This document shows, piece by piece, positions 32,541 through 44,645 of a stretch of 64,000 nucleotides of DNA; the first letter of the stretch is position 1, and every line of letters starts with the position of its first letter. Made by a program: the position numbers and the translations under genes. Below the pieces are notes generated by a model. It saw only the letters and a program-made list of their open reading frames with translations, made no database searches and was not told where the DNA came from. The stretch is from Sipunculus nudus (taxonomy: Eukaryota; Annelida; Sipuncula; Golfingiida; Sipunculidae): positions 8,619,464 through 8,683,463 of the forward strand of contig CM049320.1 in NCBI GenBank assembly GCA_026874595.1, in the 5' to 3' direction.

Positions 32541-32699
32541 AAAATGGACCTCCCACATGATCCTCTCCTTTTAATAAAATAAAACAACAATCGCACAAGG
32601 CTCTCTACTTTATCCAAAAAAAAATTCCATGAAATTAAAAGCTTTCTGGAGATTGAAACATGATCATTCTAGCTTTCATAACAACTTACAGGAACAAGG

Positions 32700-33420
32700 G
32701 CACCGCAAAGCGGAGCATCCCCTCGCATAAGAGCATAATGATATGGGGTGTATTACGCAAGTGTTAAAATGAGGTAGGGAGGTGTGTGAGCTTGAGATTT
32801 GATGTCAAACTCAATAAGTTGTAAGTGTATCGGTGTGTGAGGCATATGTGCGAGATTTTGGTCAAACGGTTTGGCTTGAAATTGATCAACAAGCATTTTC
32901 ATGAAGTGAGTGCTGTGGCCGTGACCTTTGATCCCGTGACCTCAAAAGCGATAGGATTCTTCATCCATGAGCGGGTAAGCCATATGTGCATGATGAAAGG
33001 TTTAGGTCAAACGGTTTTGCTTAAAATGGGTCCACAAGCTTTTTAAGAAGTGGGTGCTGTGGCATTGATCTTTGGCACCATGACCTCAAAATCGATAGGT
33101 TTCTTCATCCAAGGGGGGTAAGCCATATGTGCGAGATGAAAGGTTCAGGTCAAACGGTTTGGCTTGAAATCGATCAACAAGCTTTTTCAAGAAGTGGGGG
33201 CTGTGTCCGTGACCTTTGACCCCATGACCTCAAAATTGATAGGTTTCTTCATCCATGGGTGGGTAAGCCATATGTGCGAGATGAAAGGTTTTGGGCAAAC
33301 GGTTTGGCTTATAATTGATTCACAAAGCAATTTCGGACGGACAGACGGAAGGAAGGACGGACGTACGAATGGAGGCGTTACTATATCCCTTTCACAACTT
33401 CGTTGCGAGGGGATAATAAT
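32700..33420 (+). mobile_element. Pearl-like element with four ~143-bp core units
   Basis: Units start at CATATG at 32843, 32981, 33124 and 33269 and share GGTCAAACGGTTTGGCTTGA, ATCAACAAGC and GTGACCTTTGACCCCATGAC. A GGACGGACAGACGG run (33338-33364) follows the last unit. The ends carry an inverted match, CATCCCCTCGCA near 32717 and TGCGAGGGGATAAT at 33405-33418. Confidence 0.65.
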
Positions 33421-33429
33421 GGGTGCATT

Positions 33430-35060
33430 GACTCAGAACTTGTGATCTGATGACATTTGTCTTCATATTCATCTTCACTTCATTAATGATGTCAGTGATG
33501 ATAATTATGAAAATAAAAAATCTAAGACATCTAAGAAATATATAAACTGAAATCACATCTTAATTTTTTCTTTGCTTGGTATTCAACCTCCATTGCCTAG
33601 ATTCAACATTTTCCTGGACAGTCTTACCTTATTCAACCTGTTATAATTATGATACTTTTGTTTTGTGCTGTGACAATAGTGCATCATCAGAATTTTTATT
33701 TCTTATCCAATAGTTTGATGAACAAAATGTCAGAGAAAAAGATGCAATGAAATTCTGAGACATCATGAATAACTGTTACTGTCATATTCAACTCTTTATC
33801 TCTGTCATCTTGTTTAAAAAAATCTTTAACAAAAATGTCTCATGATAAGATTTAATCTCATGACTTCGTTATGCAATATTGCCTAGATTCAAATCTTGCC
33901 GGGTGAGTTTTGGGTCACTCATTATGATCTATTTTAACTGTACATATACATTAAACATTTTATTTGCCCATCAGGATATTGCCTAGTCTTGTTCACTCTG
34001 TTCATATATGTCATGTTTTTTGTTTTGGCTCATCAGATCATGATAAAAACCCATTTTTCCCCTACAAAATCTCACACCATATGATGTCAGTGATGAAGAT
34101 AATGCTTTAAATCTGAGACATCATGGGGCACACATATTATGAATTATTTTAACTGTACATATACATTAAACATTTTCTTAGGCTGTCAGGATTCTTAGAA
34201 CATACTGTCTTCATAAGCATTTCTCACCAGAAAGTTTTAACAATTACACTGTATATACAAAATCTAACATGTACCATATGATGTCGGTAATGAAGATAAT
34301 GCTTTAAATCTGAGATATCATGGGTCACTCATATTATGAATTATTTTAACAGTACATATACATTAAACTTTTTTTAGCCTATCAGGATATTGTCTAGATT
34401 AATCAGAAAACTATTATTGACAGAGTTCGTTTTAAGCTGTGGTGTAGGGGACCGGGCTGGCAAAATTTGGCGGTTGTTCTTTAGGATTACGGTACATTCG
34501 ACTTTCTAAAGCAATTGTGAATGACGTTCCAGCTGGATGTATCATAGTCCTTAATAGTCCTCACTCATATTATGAATTATTTTAACTGTATATCTAATTA
34601 TCTCGTTTAACAGCCTTTCAGGTTTTTTTTAGAAATTACTGTTAATCAGCATTCCTCACCCATTTTAAATGATTAAACTATATACATCAAGAAATCCCCA
34701 CTATGATTTTACTCTTTATATACAAAGAAATCTAGGCCCATATGATGTCAATGATGAACAAAATGCCAAATCAAAAGATAAGGCTTAAAATCTGAGACAT
34801 TTTGGGTTACTCTATTATCATAAATTAATTAACTAGTACGTATATATTAAACATTTTATTAGCCTATCAGAATTCTACTTGAAACCATATTTTCTTCAGC
34901 AGTATTAACTCTCACCTATTTTCAACTGTACATTATACATACAATAAAAATTCTAGTGACATCAATTGATTCTAGTGATGAACACTGATGCCAAATCTGA
35001 TCTGAGACATCATTGTTCATTCATACAGTATAAATTGTTTTTAACACAGTACATGTGCAT
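33430..35060. repeat. Degenerate ~200-bp tandem array
   Basis: ATGATGTCAGTGATGAAGAT, GCTTTAAATCTGAGACATCA, ATTATGAATTATTTTAACTG, TACATATACATTAAACATTT and AGCCTATCAGGATATTG recur in the same order at about 33480-33700, 33900-34000, 34080-34190, 34265-34400, 34555-34600, 34740-34890 and 34965-35060. Old and strongly diverged. No gene. Confidence 0.65.
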
Positions 35061-35944
35061 GAAATAAAATTAATATGATTGCCAATTTTCAATTTATACA
35101 GTTTAGTTCACAGTTTAGTTTTCATTTTTTTGTATCTGTGAAGTTGAACTATTGCTAGATAAATAACATAAAAAATATGGAGAGCTTTTTATGGTCTTTG
35201 TAAACCTAAAACAATGATGCAAGTTTTTTTATTATCAGGAGTTATGTAAATTTTTCTTTATGGTGGAAATTGCTTGCATTTTTTATAGGTCCGTCTTATG
35301 ATTGGAGTATAATGGTATACCCACCATCTGTCCATCCGTCCATTAACTTTTAATGTCGCTGTGTTAACTTACCAGGGCTTAGGTCAATTTCTATAAAACT
35401 CACCATAAATAATTACCAACATTATCTCACCCAAGTTTGATTATTGGCAACGTCCAGTCATATCGAATAATGTCACAGGTCACTCGTTTACTTTGTGGCT
35501 TTGCCACGATAACTTGCAAAGAATATGAAGGATTTTGATTAAACACATCAGAAATGTTTATTTGTATAATATCTTGCCTAAGTTCGAATTTCAGCAAAAT
35601 CCATGTATGTTTAATGAGGTCAGAGGTCATCCACTTTGGAGGCATCTTGGTGACTTAAAAAAAATTCTATGGATTTTCACAAGATTTATATTCTCATAAA
35701 AATTCACACATATTTAATAAGGTCAGAGGTCTCCAGATACACAACAGGCATAAAATGCACGTTTGCTGTGCTCTTGATATTAATGCTAGCTTTACTGCAT
35801 GTACATGTACACCTGCAAAATTCCATTCAGGTTTAGGTTTGAATGCAGTGTATATCACCTGGTTGGTTAAAGACCCAAAACTTATCTTGAACAAGCTGCA
35901 ACATTCTCAGCTTCTGGGCTGAGTGAGATAGTACAGACTAGATG
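35061..35944. other. Repeat-derived sequence, no gene seen
   Basis: Contains CCATCTGTCCATCCGTCCATTAAC near 35325, a remnant of the tetranucleotide part of a pearl-like element in reverse orientation, followed by two diverged units with AGGTCAGAGGTCATCCACTT. No coding support. Confidence 0.45.
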
Positions 35945-37005
35945 TGTCGGAACGACACGAATGCCCCCGCCTGGGGCAAATTAGAAACATTTGTTAAATT
36001 TTGTAAATTTTTTTAAGTTCAGGAGGTGTTGTATGGTCAAAAGTAGGTCAACAAGGGCAAAATTCAAAATCGATCTGTAAAGGGTCATTATCAAGCAACA
36101 CACCAAAAACCAGGCCAGTATCTGCAGGCATTGTGAAAAAAAAATCCATATAAGTGCATTTTTCATAAAAATTTGTCTTTCATGAAATTTTCTATGTTCA
36201 GGATCTGTCATATGGTGAAAAATAGGTTAACTGGGACGAAACGCGATTTCGATCTGTAAGTGGTCATCATGCGCCCACAGACCAAACATTAGGCCAGTAT
36301 CTGTAAGCATTGCATTGCGAAACTAGAATATTAGCAAAAGTTGATAATCATTGATAGATTTAAATTGGAGAGGTATATACCATGTTTCATAACCATCCAT
36401 CAAATGCTTCCTGAGAAATAAGCTCCTGAGTTTTTTCTATACTAAGCTCTGTGACCTTGAAAAGTAGGTCAAGATCACCCATCTTTGAACTTGACGAAGA
36501 TTTTGTAAATATAATGCAACAGCACTGAAGAAATTAAGTTCCTGTGTTGAATACCTTTGGAGATATCCTGCACAAAAGGCCAAAATTGAAAAAATCCGAT
36601 AAAATTTCATTAAAAAATCAGAAATTGCAGATGGCGCCACCAAAATTGTGCAGCACATACAGACCATCAGTCCCAATTATCATAGTAAGTTTTGTGAAAA
36701 TCCACACAATGGTTCCTGAGATATAAACTTCTGAGTGTTTTTCAATAATCAGCTCTAAAATGTAGAAAAATGGGTCAAGGTCACCCATCTTCAAACTTGA
36801 CCGAGATTTTATCGATATACATCTTCACTGATGAAATAAAATTCCAACAGTGAATCCTTTTAGAGATATCCCGCTCACAAGGTAAAAGTTAACAGACACG
36901 GAACGGACGGACGGACAGACACTGGACAGACAGATGGACGGACGGACAGACGGACAGCTTTGGTGACGACAATAGCCCATCAGCCTATGAGCTGAGGGCT
37001 AAAAA
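35945..37005 (+). mobile_element. Pearl-like element with ~185-bp cores
   Basis: Begins with GAATGCCCCCGCCTGGGGCA (hairpin). Cores at ~36000 and ~36180 share TCATGAAATTTTCTATGTTC, GTAGGTCAACCGGGACGAAA and CACACACCAAAAATCAGGCC. Two other ~310-bp units follow. An ACGG/ACAG run (36903-36957) and a hairpin TAGCCCATCAGC...GCTGAGGGCTA (36973-37001) close it. Confidence 0.55.
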
Positions 37006-38241
37006 CGGCTGTACATGTATATTTATCATGAAAATTTCTATTTTTCATGAATTTTTCGAAGTTTAGGAGCCGTAAAACGGTCAAAAGTAGGTCAACCGGG
37101 ACGAAACGCAAACTTGATCTGTAACTGGTCATTATCTGCCCACACACCAAAAATCAGGCCAATATCTGCAGGCATTGCGAAAAAAAAGTCCGTATATGTG
37201 TATTTGTCATGAAAATTTCTATTTTTCATGAAATTTTCTAAGTTTAGGAGCCGTAAAACGGTCAAAAGTAGGTCAACCAGGACGAAACACGAACTCGATC
37301 TGTAACTGGTCATTATCTGCCCACACACCAAAAATCAGGCCAATATCTGCATGCATTGCGAAAAAAAAGACCATACATGTGTATTTGTCATGAAAATTTC
37401 TATTTTTCATGAAATTTTCTAAGGTCCAGTTGTTACGATTTGTGCCATGTTAACAGATGACCACATCTTATGAGGTCTCAAAAATAGAGAAAAAAATTCG
37501 TAAAAATAAAAAAAATACAGGTGGCGCCACCAGACTGCAGAAACTGATGAAACATTCCATGATCAATATCCATGCAAATAATCATTGTGATCAATGCAAT
37601 AGTTGTTCAGATACTGGAGCTTTTGAATCAAATTTTCCATTATTCTGGGGGGTATTTCGGAGCCCCATAGCTCAGAGGTTATGGGTAACAGAGACTTAAT
37701 TTCAGGTTTCCAAAGAGACTTTTCATGGGCCTCCCGGAATTTCAAGAGAGAAGATTCTAGGTCCAGTCATTACAATTTGTGCCCTGTTAACAGATGACCA
37801 CATCTCAAGAGGTCTCAAAAATAAAGAAAAAAATTCGTAAAAATCGAAAAAATATAGGTGGCGCCACCAGACTGCAGAAACTGATGAAACATTCCATGAT
37901 CAATATCCATGCACAGAATCATGGTGATCAATGCAATAGTTGTTCAGATACTTGAGCTTTTGTATCAAATTTTCCATTTTTCTGGGGGTACTTCGGAGCC
38001 CCATACCTCAGAGGTTATGGGTAACAGAGACCTAATTTCAGGTTTCCAAGGAGATTTTTCATGGTACTCCCTGGATGTCAAGTTAGAAGATTCCAGGTCC
38101 AGTGGTTACGATTTGTGCCTGGTTAACGGGCAGACAGACGGACAGACGGACAGACAGACGGACAGACAGACAGACAGACAGACGGACGACGGACAAAGAG
38201 TGATCGCTATAGCTCAGATGACTTTCAGTCAGCTGAGCTAA
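37006..38241 (+). mobile_element. Pearl-like composite with ~185-bp and ~335-bp cores
   Basis: Two copies of the ~185-bp core (37040-37420), then two ~335-bp units from AGGTCCAGTTGTTACGATTT (37423 and 37761) that include GGTGGCGCCACCAGACTGCA. A GACAGACGGACAGACAG run (38131-38193) and a 31-bp hairpin TAGCTCAGATGACT-TTC-AGTCAGCTGAGCTA (38210-38240) end it. The same ~335-bp family is found reversed at 52528-54480. Confidence 0.6.
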
Positions 38242-39239
38242 AAACTGGTGACCTTAACCTTAATCTTTCAGGTCAAATCAGCCAGAATAGAAATTATTTG
38301 TGAACGTGTGACCTTTGATATAGTCTGTATTTTCCCCTCAAATTTTGAGATTGGCGGTCCATAGGGAGGGGAGACAAATATTTTTGCAACCTCCATCTAG
38401 TTTGCATTAATATCCTTCTAGACAAGAGCTTACTTTTCTGGTTATGTCAAAACACATAACCTGCAATTCTATCTGCTGCATGTAAAGGTTTGTAATAATT
38501 AATATGTAATGGCAAGCTTAGGGCAAGCTTAGGTAAATTTTATTTAATAGTCTGTGTGCGGAATATTATAAAATGAAGTGGAACCTCTCATTACGGGCAC
38601 CTGTGTACTTAGTCACCTCCTATGTAAGGCACTTATTGGCAGTGCTTTTTAAAGTGGCTGCCAATTTTATAACAACCTTATTAAGGCTATCCTTCTAATG
38701 CGGACAAAATGTCTAGTTCCATCAGTGTCAGTACTTCAGAGGTTCTATTGTAATTTTTCTAGAACATTATGGTCCAATGTAATTTGCCTGATGTTCATGA
38801 ATATCCATTGTAATTTTGCCTGATGTTCATGAATATCACTTGTCATTGTGCCTGATGTACATGAAAATCCATTGTTATTTTGCCCGATGTTCATGAATAT
38901 CCATTGTCATTGTGCCTGATGTTCATAAATATCCATTTTTAATTGTGCTTGATGTGATGTATTGAGATATGTCATAGAACTATTGAGTTGTAATGTGTAC
39001 TAAGAAATTTTTCAAGTTTGTGCATCATGGGATGCATCAATAAATTAAATGTAAAAATCTTGTAAATTTTAATTGGCTTACGACTGATTAAATTTGTCTT
39101 GTATATATAATTGTAAGGTATCAGCATTGAGATTCATGTTTTTCTTAACAACTTGTAAACCAAGAGAATTTGCATCACATTTGTCCATCAGGTATTACGA
39201 GTATAGTTTTGTCCTGCGACTGCACATGCAGTCACTAAA
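38242..39239. other. No gene; short 33-bp minisatellite
   Basis: About five units of TGCCTGATGTTCATGAATAT plus CCATTGTAATTT at 38785-38957. The rest is AT-rich with no coding support. Confidence 0.6.
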
Positions 39240-39566
39240 CTAAATGGCATTACCCTGAACAGATAAAGTATTTCCCAACACGGCCCCTGGCATTCTGTAT
39301 TGAGGTGTAGCTTTCTGACAAATGGGACATGATTTGCAGACTATATCGTCATACTTGAGCTTACAGTAGGGCTGGGCCCTTGTACGCTCATGGGTTGGAT
39401 CTGTGCCATGATGGCTTCGTGGCCCATTTTCATAACATTCTCCCTGATGGCTTAGGGACCACAATACTTGAGCCATCTGGATCAAGGGTCTAAAAGCCAT
39501 AGTTAATGTGAAAAGTGCTTTCACTTTTGCCAGCTGCTTAGCAAGCCTCCAGTACAGAGCTAACAA
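39240..39566 (-). pseudogene. Possible retroelement integrase zinc-domain fragment
   Basis: Minus-strand frame of 108 codons containing HHGTDPTHERT...KYDDIVCKSCPICQKATPQ. The CxxCxxCQ end with upstream His resembles the H2C2 zinc domain of Gypsy-type integrases, but spacing is poor and nothing else of a pol gene is seen. It could be a chance resemblance. Confidence 0.25.
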
Positions 39567-39744
39567 GTGATCACCTTACTGAGCCTTAAACAATTAGGCC
39601 ATACTTAGAACAGTGACTCGACTGGCTACATGTACACTCTGTGTCAGGAGACTTGCTTATGTAGAGCGGCATGTACGTGTTTCTACTGCAGACGTTGCCT
39701 CTGATGGTGACTCTAAAGTTGTCACACACCGTGAAATTGGGATC

Positions 39745-40735
39745 AGTTGCAGACGCAAGTCAGGCAACTGTCAAAAGACAATGCAGATTTGAACAAACAG
39801 TTGCGCCAGCAACTGCGGGGAGAAGGTAAGCTGCTGGATCAAATCCAGCAGCTTGAGAGGGAGGGTCAATAGCTGCATGACCGTCTGACCCGGTCCCACG
39901 ACAAGCTGGATCGTTGACGACAGCAAACTCAAAATGTCGGGAGGAGCTGCGCTCGACCAGAGCCCGTCATGAGAGTGAGGCTCTGGTCAGTGAACGGCTC
40001 TAATAAAAAAAAAGAGATGGTGTCAAGTCTTGTCGTTCAGAGCAGCAGGGCTAGAAGAGGAGCAGCGACTCTGACGACTCTGGTCCTGCAAAGCGCCCAA
40101 GGGGGATATTCGGGTTCATAGTGAAGCTTCCCGGTGTATAATTGATGTACCTTCACCTCGTCCAAGTTCCTTCCCCACCTTCTCCCCCTCTGCCTCTCCA
40201 CGGCCCTCTTCTTCTACCTCCACCCGGCACTCTCCTTCTTCCATTCCCTGGCGACCTCCTTCCGACCATTCCCCAGCCCTTTCCTTCTTCCTCACCTGTA
40301 CCTTCTCCCTCCACACGGCACGCCCTTCCACCTCTCCTTCCACCTCTTCACGGCCCTCTTCTTCTACCTTTACCCAGCACGCCCCTTCCAACTCTCCCTG
40401 GCCCTCACTTTCCACCCGTTCACGTGCACAGCCTCCACATACCTCCGCCCAGCTCGCCCCCTTTTGTCCTTCCCCGGTCCTCTACCTCCCCAGACTCCCC
40501 CTCCCCCCCCCCCCTCTCCCAGGCCCCCTGGAGGTATTAGCAGGTGTGGAAGGAGAGAGCTGGGGTGATGTGAATACCTCGCCCCTTCCGCACCTACTAA
40601 TACTTCGATCCTAAATCCCTCTAACAGCTCTGGTGTCCAGCCAGGACCATCAGGCCCAGATTTCGATTCACAAAAGTCTACAATATCACAAATTATAAAA
40701 GGGGCATGGAATTGACTTGTATTGTTCAACACTAG
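39745..40735 (+). pseudogene. CC-NLS-PST family, copy C (fragment)
   Basis: Starts inside the coiled coil (GATCAGTTGCAGACGCAAGT; NADLNKQLRQQLRGEG), with stops at about 39870 and 39917. It continues through SRARRGAATLTTLVL-phase and QRPRG-type NLS remnants at 40040-40110, the pyrimidine-rich Ser/Thr/Pro repeats (40170-40410) and the C-terminal LEVLAGVEGESWGDVN.. block to ATTATAAAAGGGGCATGGAA at 40695. Shorter than copies A and D, and several shifts. Confidence 0.6.
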
Positions 40736-40794
40736 AAACATCGCTGGAACTCGCTAAAGGAATAAAAAATGGATGCATTTTTATTGCGTGAGAC

Positions 40795-41460
40795 TTGTGT
40801 TGATATGTCAGGCTCTGGAAACGGAAATGTCCTTAGACATTTTCTCAGCATATAATTTTGAAAATTTAATAAATGAGCCTACGAGAATAACAGAAAACAG
40901 TTCAACATGTATTCATCTAATAGCTACAACCTCTCCTTACCTCGTTCAAGAGGCAGGAGTGTGTGCACCATACTGCAATGACCACAATCCTGTGTGGGTC
41001 AAATTGAAGTCAAAACAATTAAACAAAGATTAAGCGTTTGTAAGAAAAATTTTCAACTATGACAGGGCAGATACAGTAGGTTTAAGACAAGACCTGACCA
41101 ATCTAATAGTAGAAGAAACAGTCTGACTGAACTGCGCAGTTAACAAATGGACCAATGGCTTCCTCAATGCAATAAGTAAGAATATTCCATATATGGATGT
41201 TACTATTCGACCATCGGATAAACCATGGTACACAAGATGTCACATTAGGAAACGTAACCGATATCATGCTAGAGCGAAACGGACAAATAGCGCGGAACAC
41301 TGCATGGGCACTATTCAGACGGATTCGAAACGCCGTCATTGATCAAATAAGGAAAGCTAAGTGTGATTAATATAGAAAGCTAGATACTAAAATAAACTAT
41401 CCGGGTTTAATGTCTCTAAAATTGTGGTGGAAAATAATTAAAAGTAATTTAAAACAAGTA
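40795..41460 (+). pseudogene. LINE endonuclease/ORF2 fragment (Jockey/CR1-like)
   Basis: FENLINEPTRITENSSTCIH, LIATTSPYLVQEAGVC and NDHNPVWVKLK are the end of the apurinic-type endonuclease of a non-LTR retrotransposon, with the DH of the catalytic SDH position as NDH. It continues IFNYDRADTVGL, NKWTNGFLNAISKNIPY, DKPWYTRCHIRKRNRYHARA, the usual linker before the RT. Stops at 41031, 41123 and 41338. No RT domain follows, because the 2.1-kb duplication starts at 41475. Confidence 0.75.
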
Positions 41461-41528
41461 GCAACTTCTTAAACAAGGAATGTCTTGACTACAAACATAC
41501 AGTGAATATTTAAATCTTATTCATACAG

Positions 41529-41593
41529 ACGAATCGGGCAGTCCTAAACCTGTCGTTATTCGTTATCATCCGGGATGTAACCAGGTCCCCTAG
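41529..41593 (+). pseudogene. Duplicate of candidate last exon
   Basis: Same acceptor, phase and TAG as 16462-16541. Reads ESGSPKPVVIRYHPGCNQVP, with four amino-acid changes and a 15-nt in-frame deletion. Confidence 0.35.
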
Positions 41594-42238
41594 CTGCCAA
41601 CGCGTATGTGTAACATTATTACGGGAATAACCCTTTTGTCTCCTTAAAAATTATATACTTAGTATACGTGTTTGGGTGTTGCTGAAAAGGTAATATACTA
41701 GGCCAGTGAACAATGTCTTTTGGGTAATTTTGCGTGGATTTTTATCATACGAAGCACAACTAAATGAACATGTTGATATTTCTTAATATATACATAAACA
41801 TATCAGTTGTTCATAATTATACACGAGTGGCTCTTCTGTAGACATTATTTACTACACATATTTCCTTTGCAGGGTGTAAATCATATCGTAAGTCACATTC
41901 ATCATGATGCTGAAAAAATTCTAAGACCGCTTAAATTGTACCTAGCATTCGGCACGCTATCATGTATATATAGCAACAGACATTGACGAAGAAAAACTTT
42001 TAAAAGTGTAGACATACCTTTTTTTTAGAAACACGCTTTCCATCGCTGTCCAGATCATCACATGCATGAAGTTATTACATATAAAGGAGACCTACACCTT
42101 TTTCATATTTCTCTGGCTTAACCATTCTGTCTGTAGAGGTGCTGTGTCTGTAGAGGTGCTGCATTATTCATGTCATCAGTTTCCCATGAAACTTATAATA
42201 AAATATTTGTCCATCAATGGAAATTTTTTCTCTTACAG

Positions 42239-42306
42239 ATGGAATTCTCCGAAGCCAACAAGATTTTACACCAGTCAACGACGATAATAAACACCGGAAA
42301 ATCCTG
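42239..42306 (+). pseudogene. Duplicate of candidate 68-nt exon
   Basis: Two synonymous differences from 17204-17271, with identical splice borders. Without its upstream exon it is probably not expressed. Confidence 0.35.
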
Positions 42307-42530
42307 GTAAAACTTCCATATTTTCACAATATCAATCACATTTACGAATTCTCTAGTAATCTTTCTGAGTGACAATATATATTTATTTATTTCACTGTGG
42401 CAGCTTATCGCTCATAATAGTACATTACCGTACAATATCAGCAACAGATGTGTGGCATTACACAGTCGTATGCTTATTTATTAGAGCATGTATATTCCAG
42501 CCATAGGTAGGATGTTTGAAACTGCAACTG

Positions 42531-42565
<35 letters not shown>

Positions 42566-42993
42566 GCCGTGATGAGCAGTCATATTTATCAAGCGCGATG
42601 GCTCTGTCGACTCAAGGACATGCCGCTTTAGTGTTTGGTTAACAGTTGTGCACGGTCCAACAATCATACCTACGGCCGCAATGATTAGTTACATAATTAA
42701 TACCGGCTAGGATCTTACTCATCAAGCGCGATGGTTGACATACCTAGTCCGTCGTTTTCTTGTTTGGCTAATTAGTAACTCATTATCACGCCTTTCTTCT
42801 CTCGCCGAAAAAAGCATCAATGAGTAGTTATTGATAAACCAAACATAATCGAATCTTTACCTTTGATGTGTCCAGGATAAACATACAGGACTGTATGGAG
42901 GAATATGAGATCTATATCAGATGACTAATTTACAACAGAGTACGTTATACAGTATTACTGCTTCACTTTCACATTTTTCGTGTCCTGTTTGCA

Positions 42994-43187
42994 ATGGCGT
43001 CGCGTCCTGCTAAGAGTAAGCTTGATGTAAAGACCATTGAGCATACGAAGCACTTGTCGAAGTTGAACGTGGTGGAAAGACCAAGGCACAGATAGCAAAG
43101 ATCTTTAACATACACGCCATCACGCTGTGTACAAGGATCAAGAATGCTGAGAAGTTCAAGGTTACTTCCTTTTTAAAGAAGATCTGA
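42994..43187 (+). pseudogene. Tigger/pogo DNA-binding fragment, duplicate
   Basis: Same MASRPAK start and same frame shift as 17999-18192. A further loss of codons is not seen, but substitutions (QIAKIFNIHAITLC) accumulate. Confidence 0.65.
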
Positions 43188-43502
43188 TGTGTTGAACTGA
43201 AAATGATCTGAGCCAATCATTTATTGATTTGTGTGCTTTTACACACCTACATGTTTGTGCTCTTATTTCACTTTCTAGATTAACCTAATCCTACCTCTGG
43301 TGGTATTTATGTGGGTTTTTTTTTATTATTAATGAAAACAAAAAAATTGTGAGACCTAAATAACATAGGCCCTGTACATGTGCAGTATTCATCGATGGTA
43401 ATCGAAGCTGAAGAGGTTGAATATAATGAACATCGGTTGTCTCGAACTCCGAATGTGTCGAAGTAAATTCACCAGGCCCTTCGACTTCGACACAACGAGG
43501 TT

Positions 43503-43506
<4 letters not shown>

Positions 43507-43573
<67 letters not shown>
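43507..43573. repeat. (TA)n microsatellite
   Basis: About 33 TA units directly after the duplication. Confidence 0.95.
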
Positions 43574-43574
<1 letters not shown>

Positions 43575-43575
<1 letters not shown>

Positions 43576-43772
43576 GGAGGGAGAGTTCAGAGGGAAAAAA
43601 TATTTACACTAACCGTTTGATTTTGGAACAGATTCTCGACCTGAAAAACAAGGAAATGAGGTACTTTGCTCCTTTGCTGCGAATACACCACGGTATCAAG
43701 CTGGATTGGACGGAAAATAAGGTGATATTTGAATCGTGTTCCGCGGCAAATTGTCACTTAGAAAAAGTATAA
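43575..43772 (+). CDS. Hypothetical short frame or exon, unrecognised
   Basis: Open frame GRESSEGKNIYTNRLILEQ, LDLKNKEMRYFAPLLRIHH, KLDWTENKVIFESC ending LEKV and TAA. Composition is protein-like, with no motif and no clear splice border. It may be a transposon remnant. Confidence 0.25.
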
Positions 43773-43773
43773 A

Positions 43774-44339
43774 AGACATGCAACAGCTGAAGTGCAAGGC
43801 CTTTAATCTTGCACACTAAGCTCTCGATATGACAGCATAAACCTATCGTAAGTTTTGGTATTAAGGCACTGTACACTTTATTTATTATACTGTGTAATTG
43901 TGTTGATTTGTTGTTGTACTGTTGTTATGTGTAATTGTATTGATTTAGTGTATTGTAATGTTAGGGTGGTTTTAAGAATAAATTATAATTATTTGATAAA
44001 AAAAACACTGACTTCTTTATTCATTCCCCTAGACATTTCACGCTGCCTAGTGGTACAGAATCTGATTTTTTTATCTCCATAACAAATTTATGCTCGTCAC
44101 GACCACGTGATCTGTTGTTATTAGGTTGCGTAACAGTATATACAGAAAAACCTGTAAACTTCATGCCAGATCTCAAAGGTATCTCCAAGGGTGTTACAAA
44201 ACGTATTTAGTTATGTTAGTGGTTCGTTGTGTTCGTTAAAATTCCGATAACTTCAAATAAGTATTCATATTGCCCTTGATTCAAGTAACTTTCAAGCCAC
44301 GCAAGGGCCTTAATATGTGTGAATAGGCAGGAATATTCA
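43774..44339. other. No gene seen
   Basis: AT-rich sequence with an AATAAATT at about 43977 and no coding support. Confidence 0.5.
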
Positions 44340-44645
44340 TAACCAGGTTAGAAAATGTTACCAAGTGGCTGTTTAAATTAAGACCACATGGCTGCCTGAT
44401 ATAGAACCATGTGGCTAAAGGTTAGCCAGGTACGAAAATGTGTTACCATGTGGCTTATTATATATATTTTTAATAGAAACTTGCATAGCCTAGGTAGAAA
44501 AGGTATTTCACCACGTAGCTGTTTAATTCAAAACCACGTGGATGAATAGGACCATAATGCAAGGAAATATAGCCCGAATAGAAAAGGCATATTATTATGT
44601 TATTATTATCACGTGGCTGTTTAAAGTAAGACCACGTGGTTATTT
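44340..44645. repeat. Four degenerate units with paired CACGTGG-like motifs
   Basis: Motifs CCAAGTGG, CCACATGG, CCATGTGG, CCATGTGG, CCACGTAG, CCACGTGG, TCACGTGG and CCACGTGG occur at about 44363, 44384, 44405, 44447, 44511, 44533, 44609 and 44632, most followed by CTGTTTAA or similar. Pairs are spaced about 20-40 bases apart and units are separated by GAAAA(T/G)G. Each pair can form an inverted repeat. Confidence 0.6.

Larger units (their letters stand above)
41475..43506 (+). repeat. 2.1-kb dispersed duplication, copy 2
   Basis: Collinear with 16400-18511. It includes the exon-like pieces at 41529-41593 and 42239-42306, a (TA)n tract at 42535-42563 and the Tigger fragment at 42994-43187. 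The 36-nt exon candidate at 16004 is not included, so this copy lacks the upstream context. Confidence 0.9.

Noticed and set aside
37660-37690. TAGCTCAGAGGTTATGGG, looks like a tRNA A box
   Set aside because: It is part of the ~335-bp pearl-like core, recurs in each unit and has no B box or cloverleaf.
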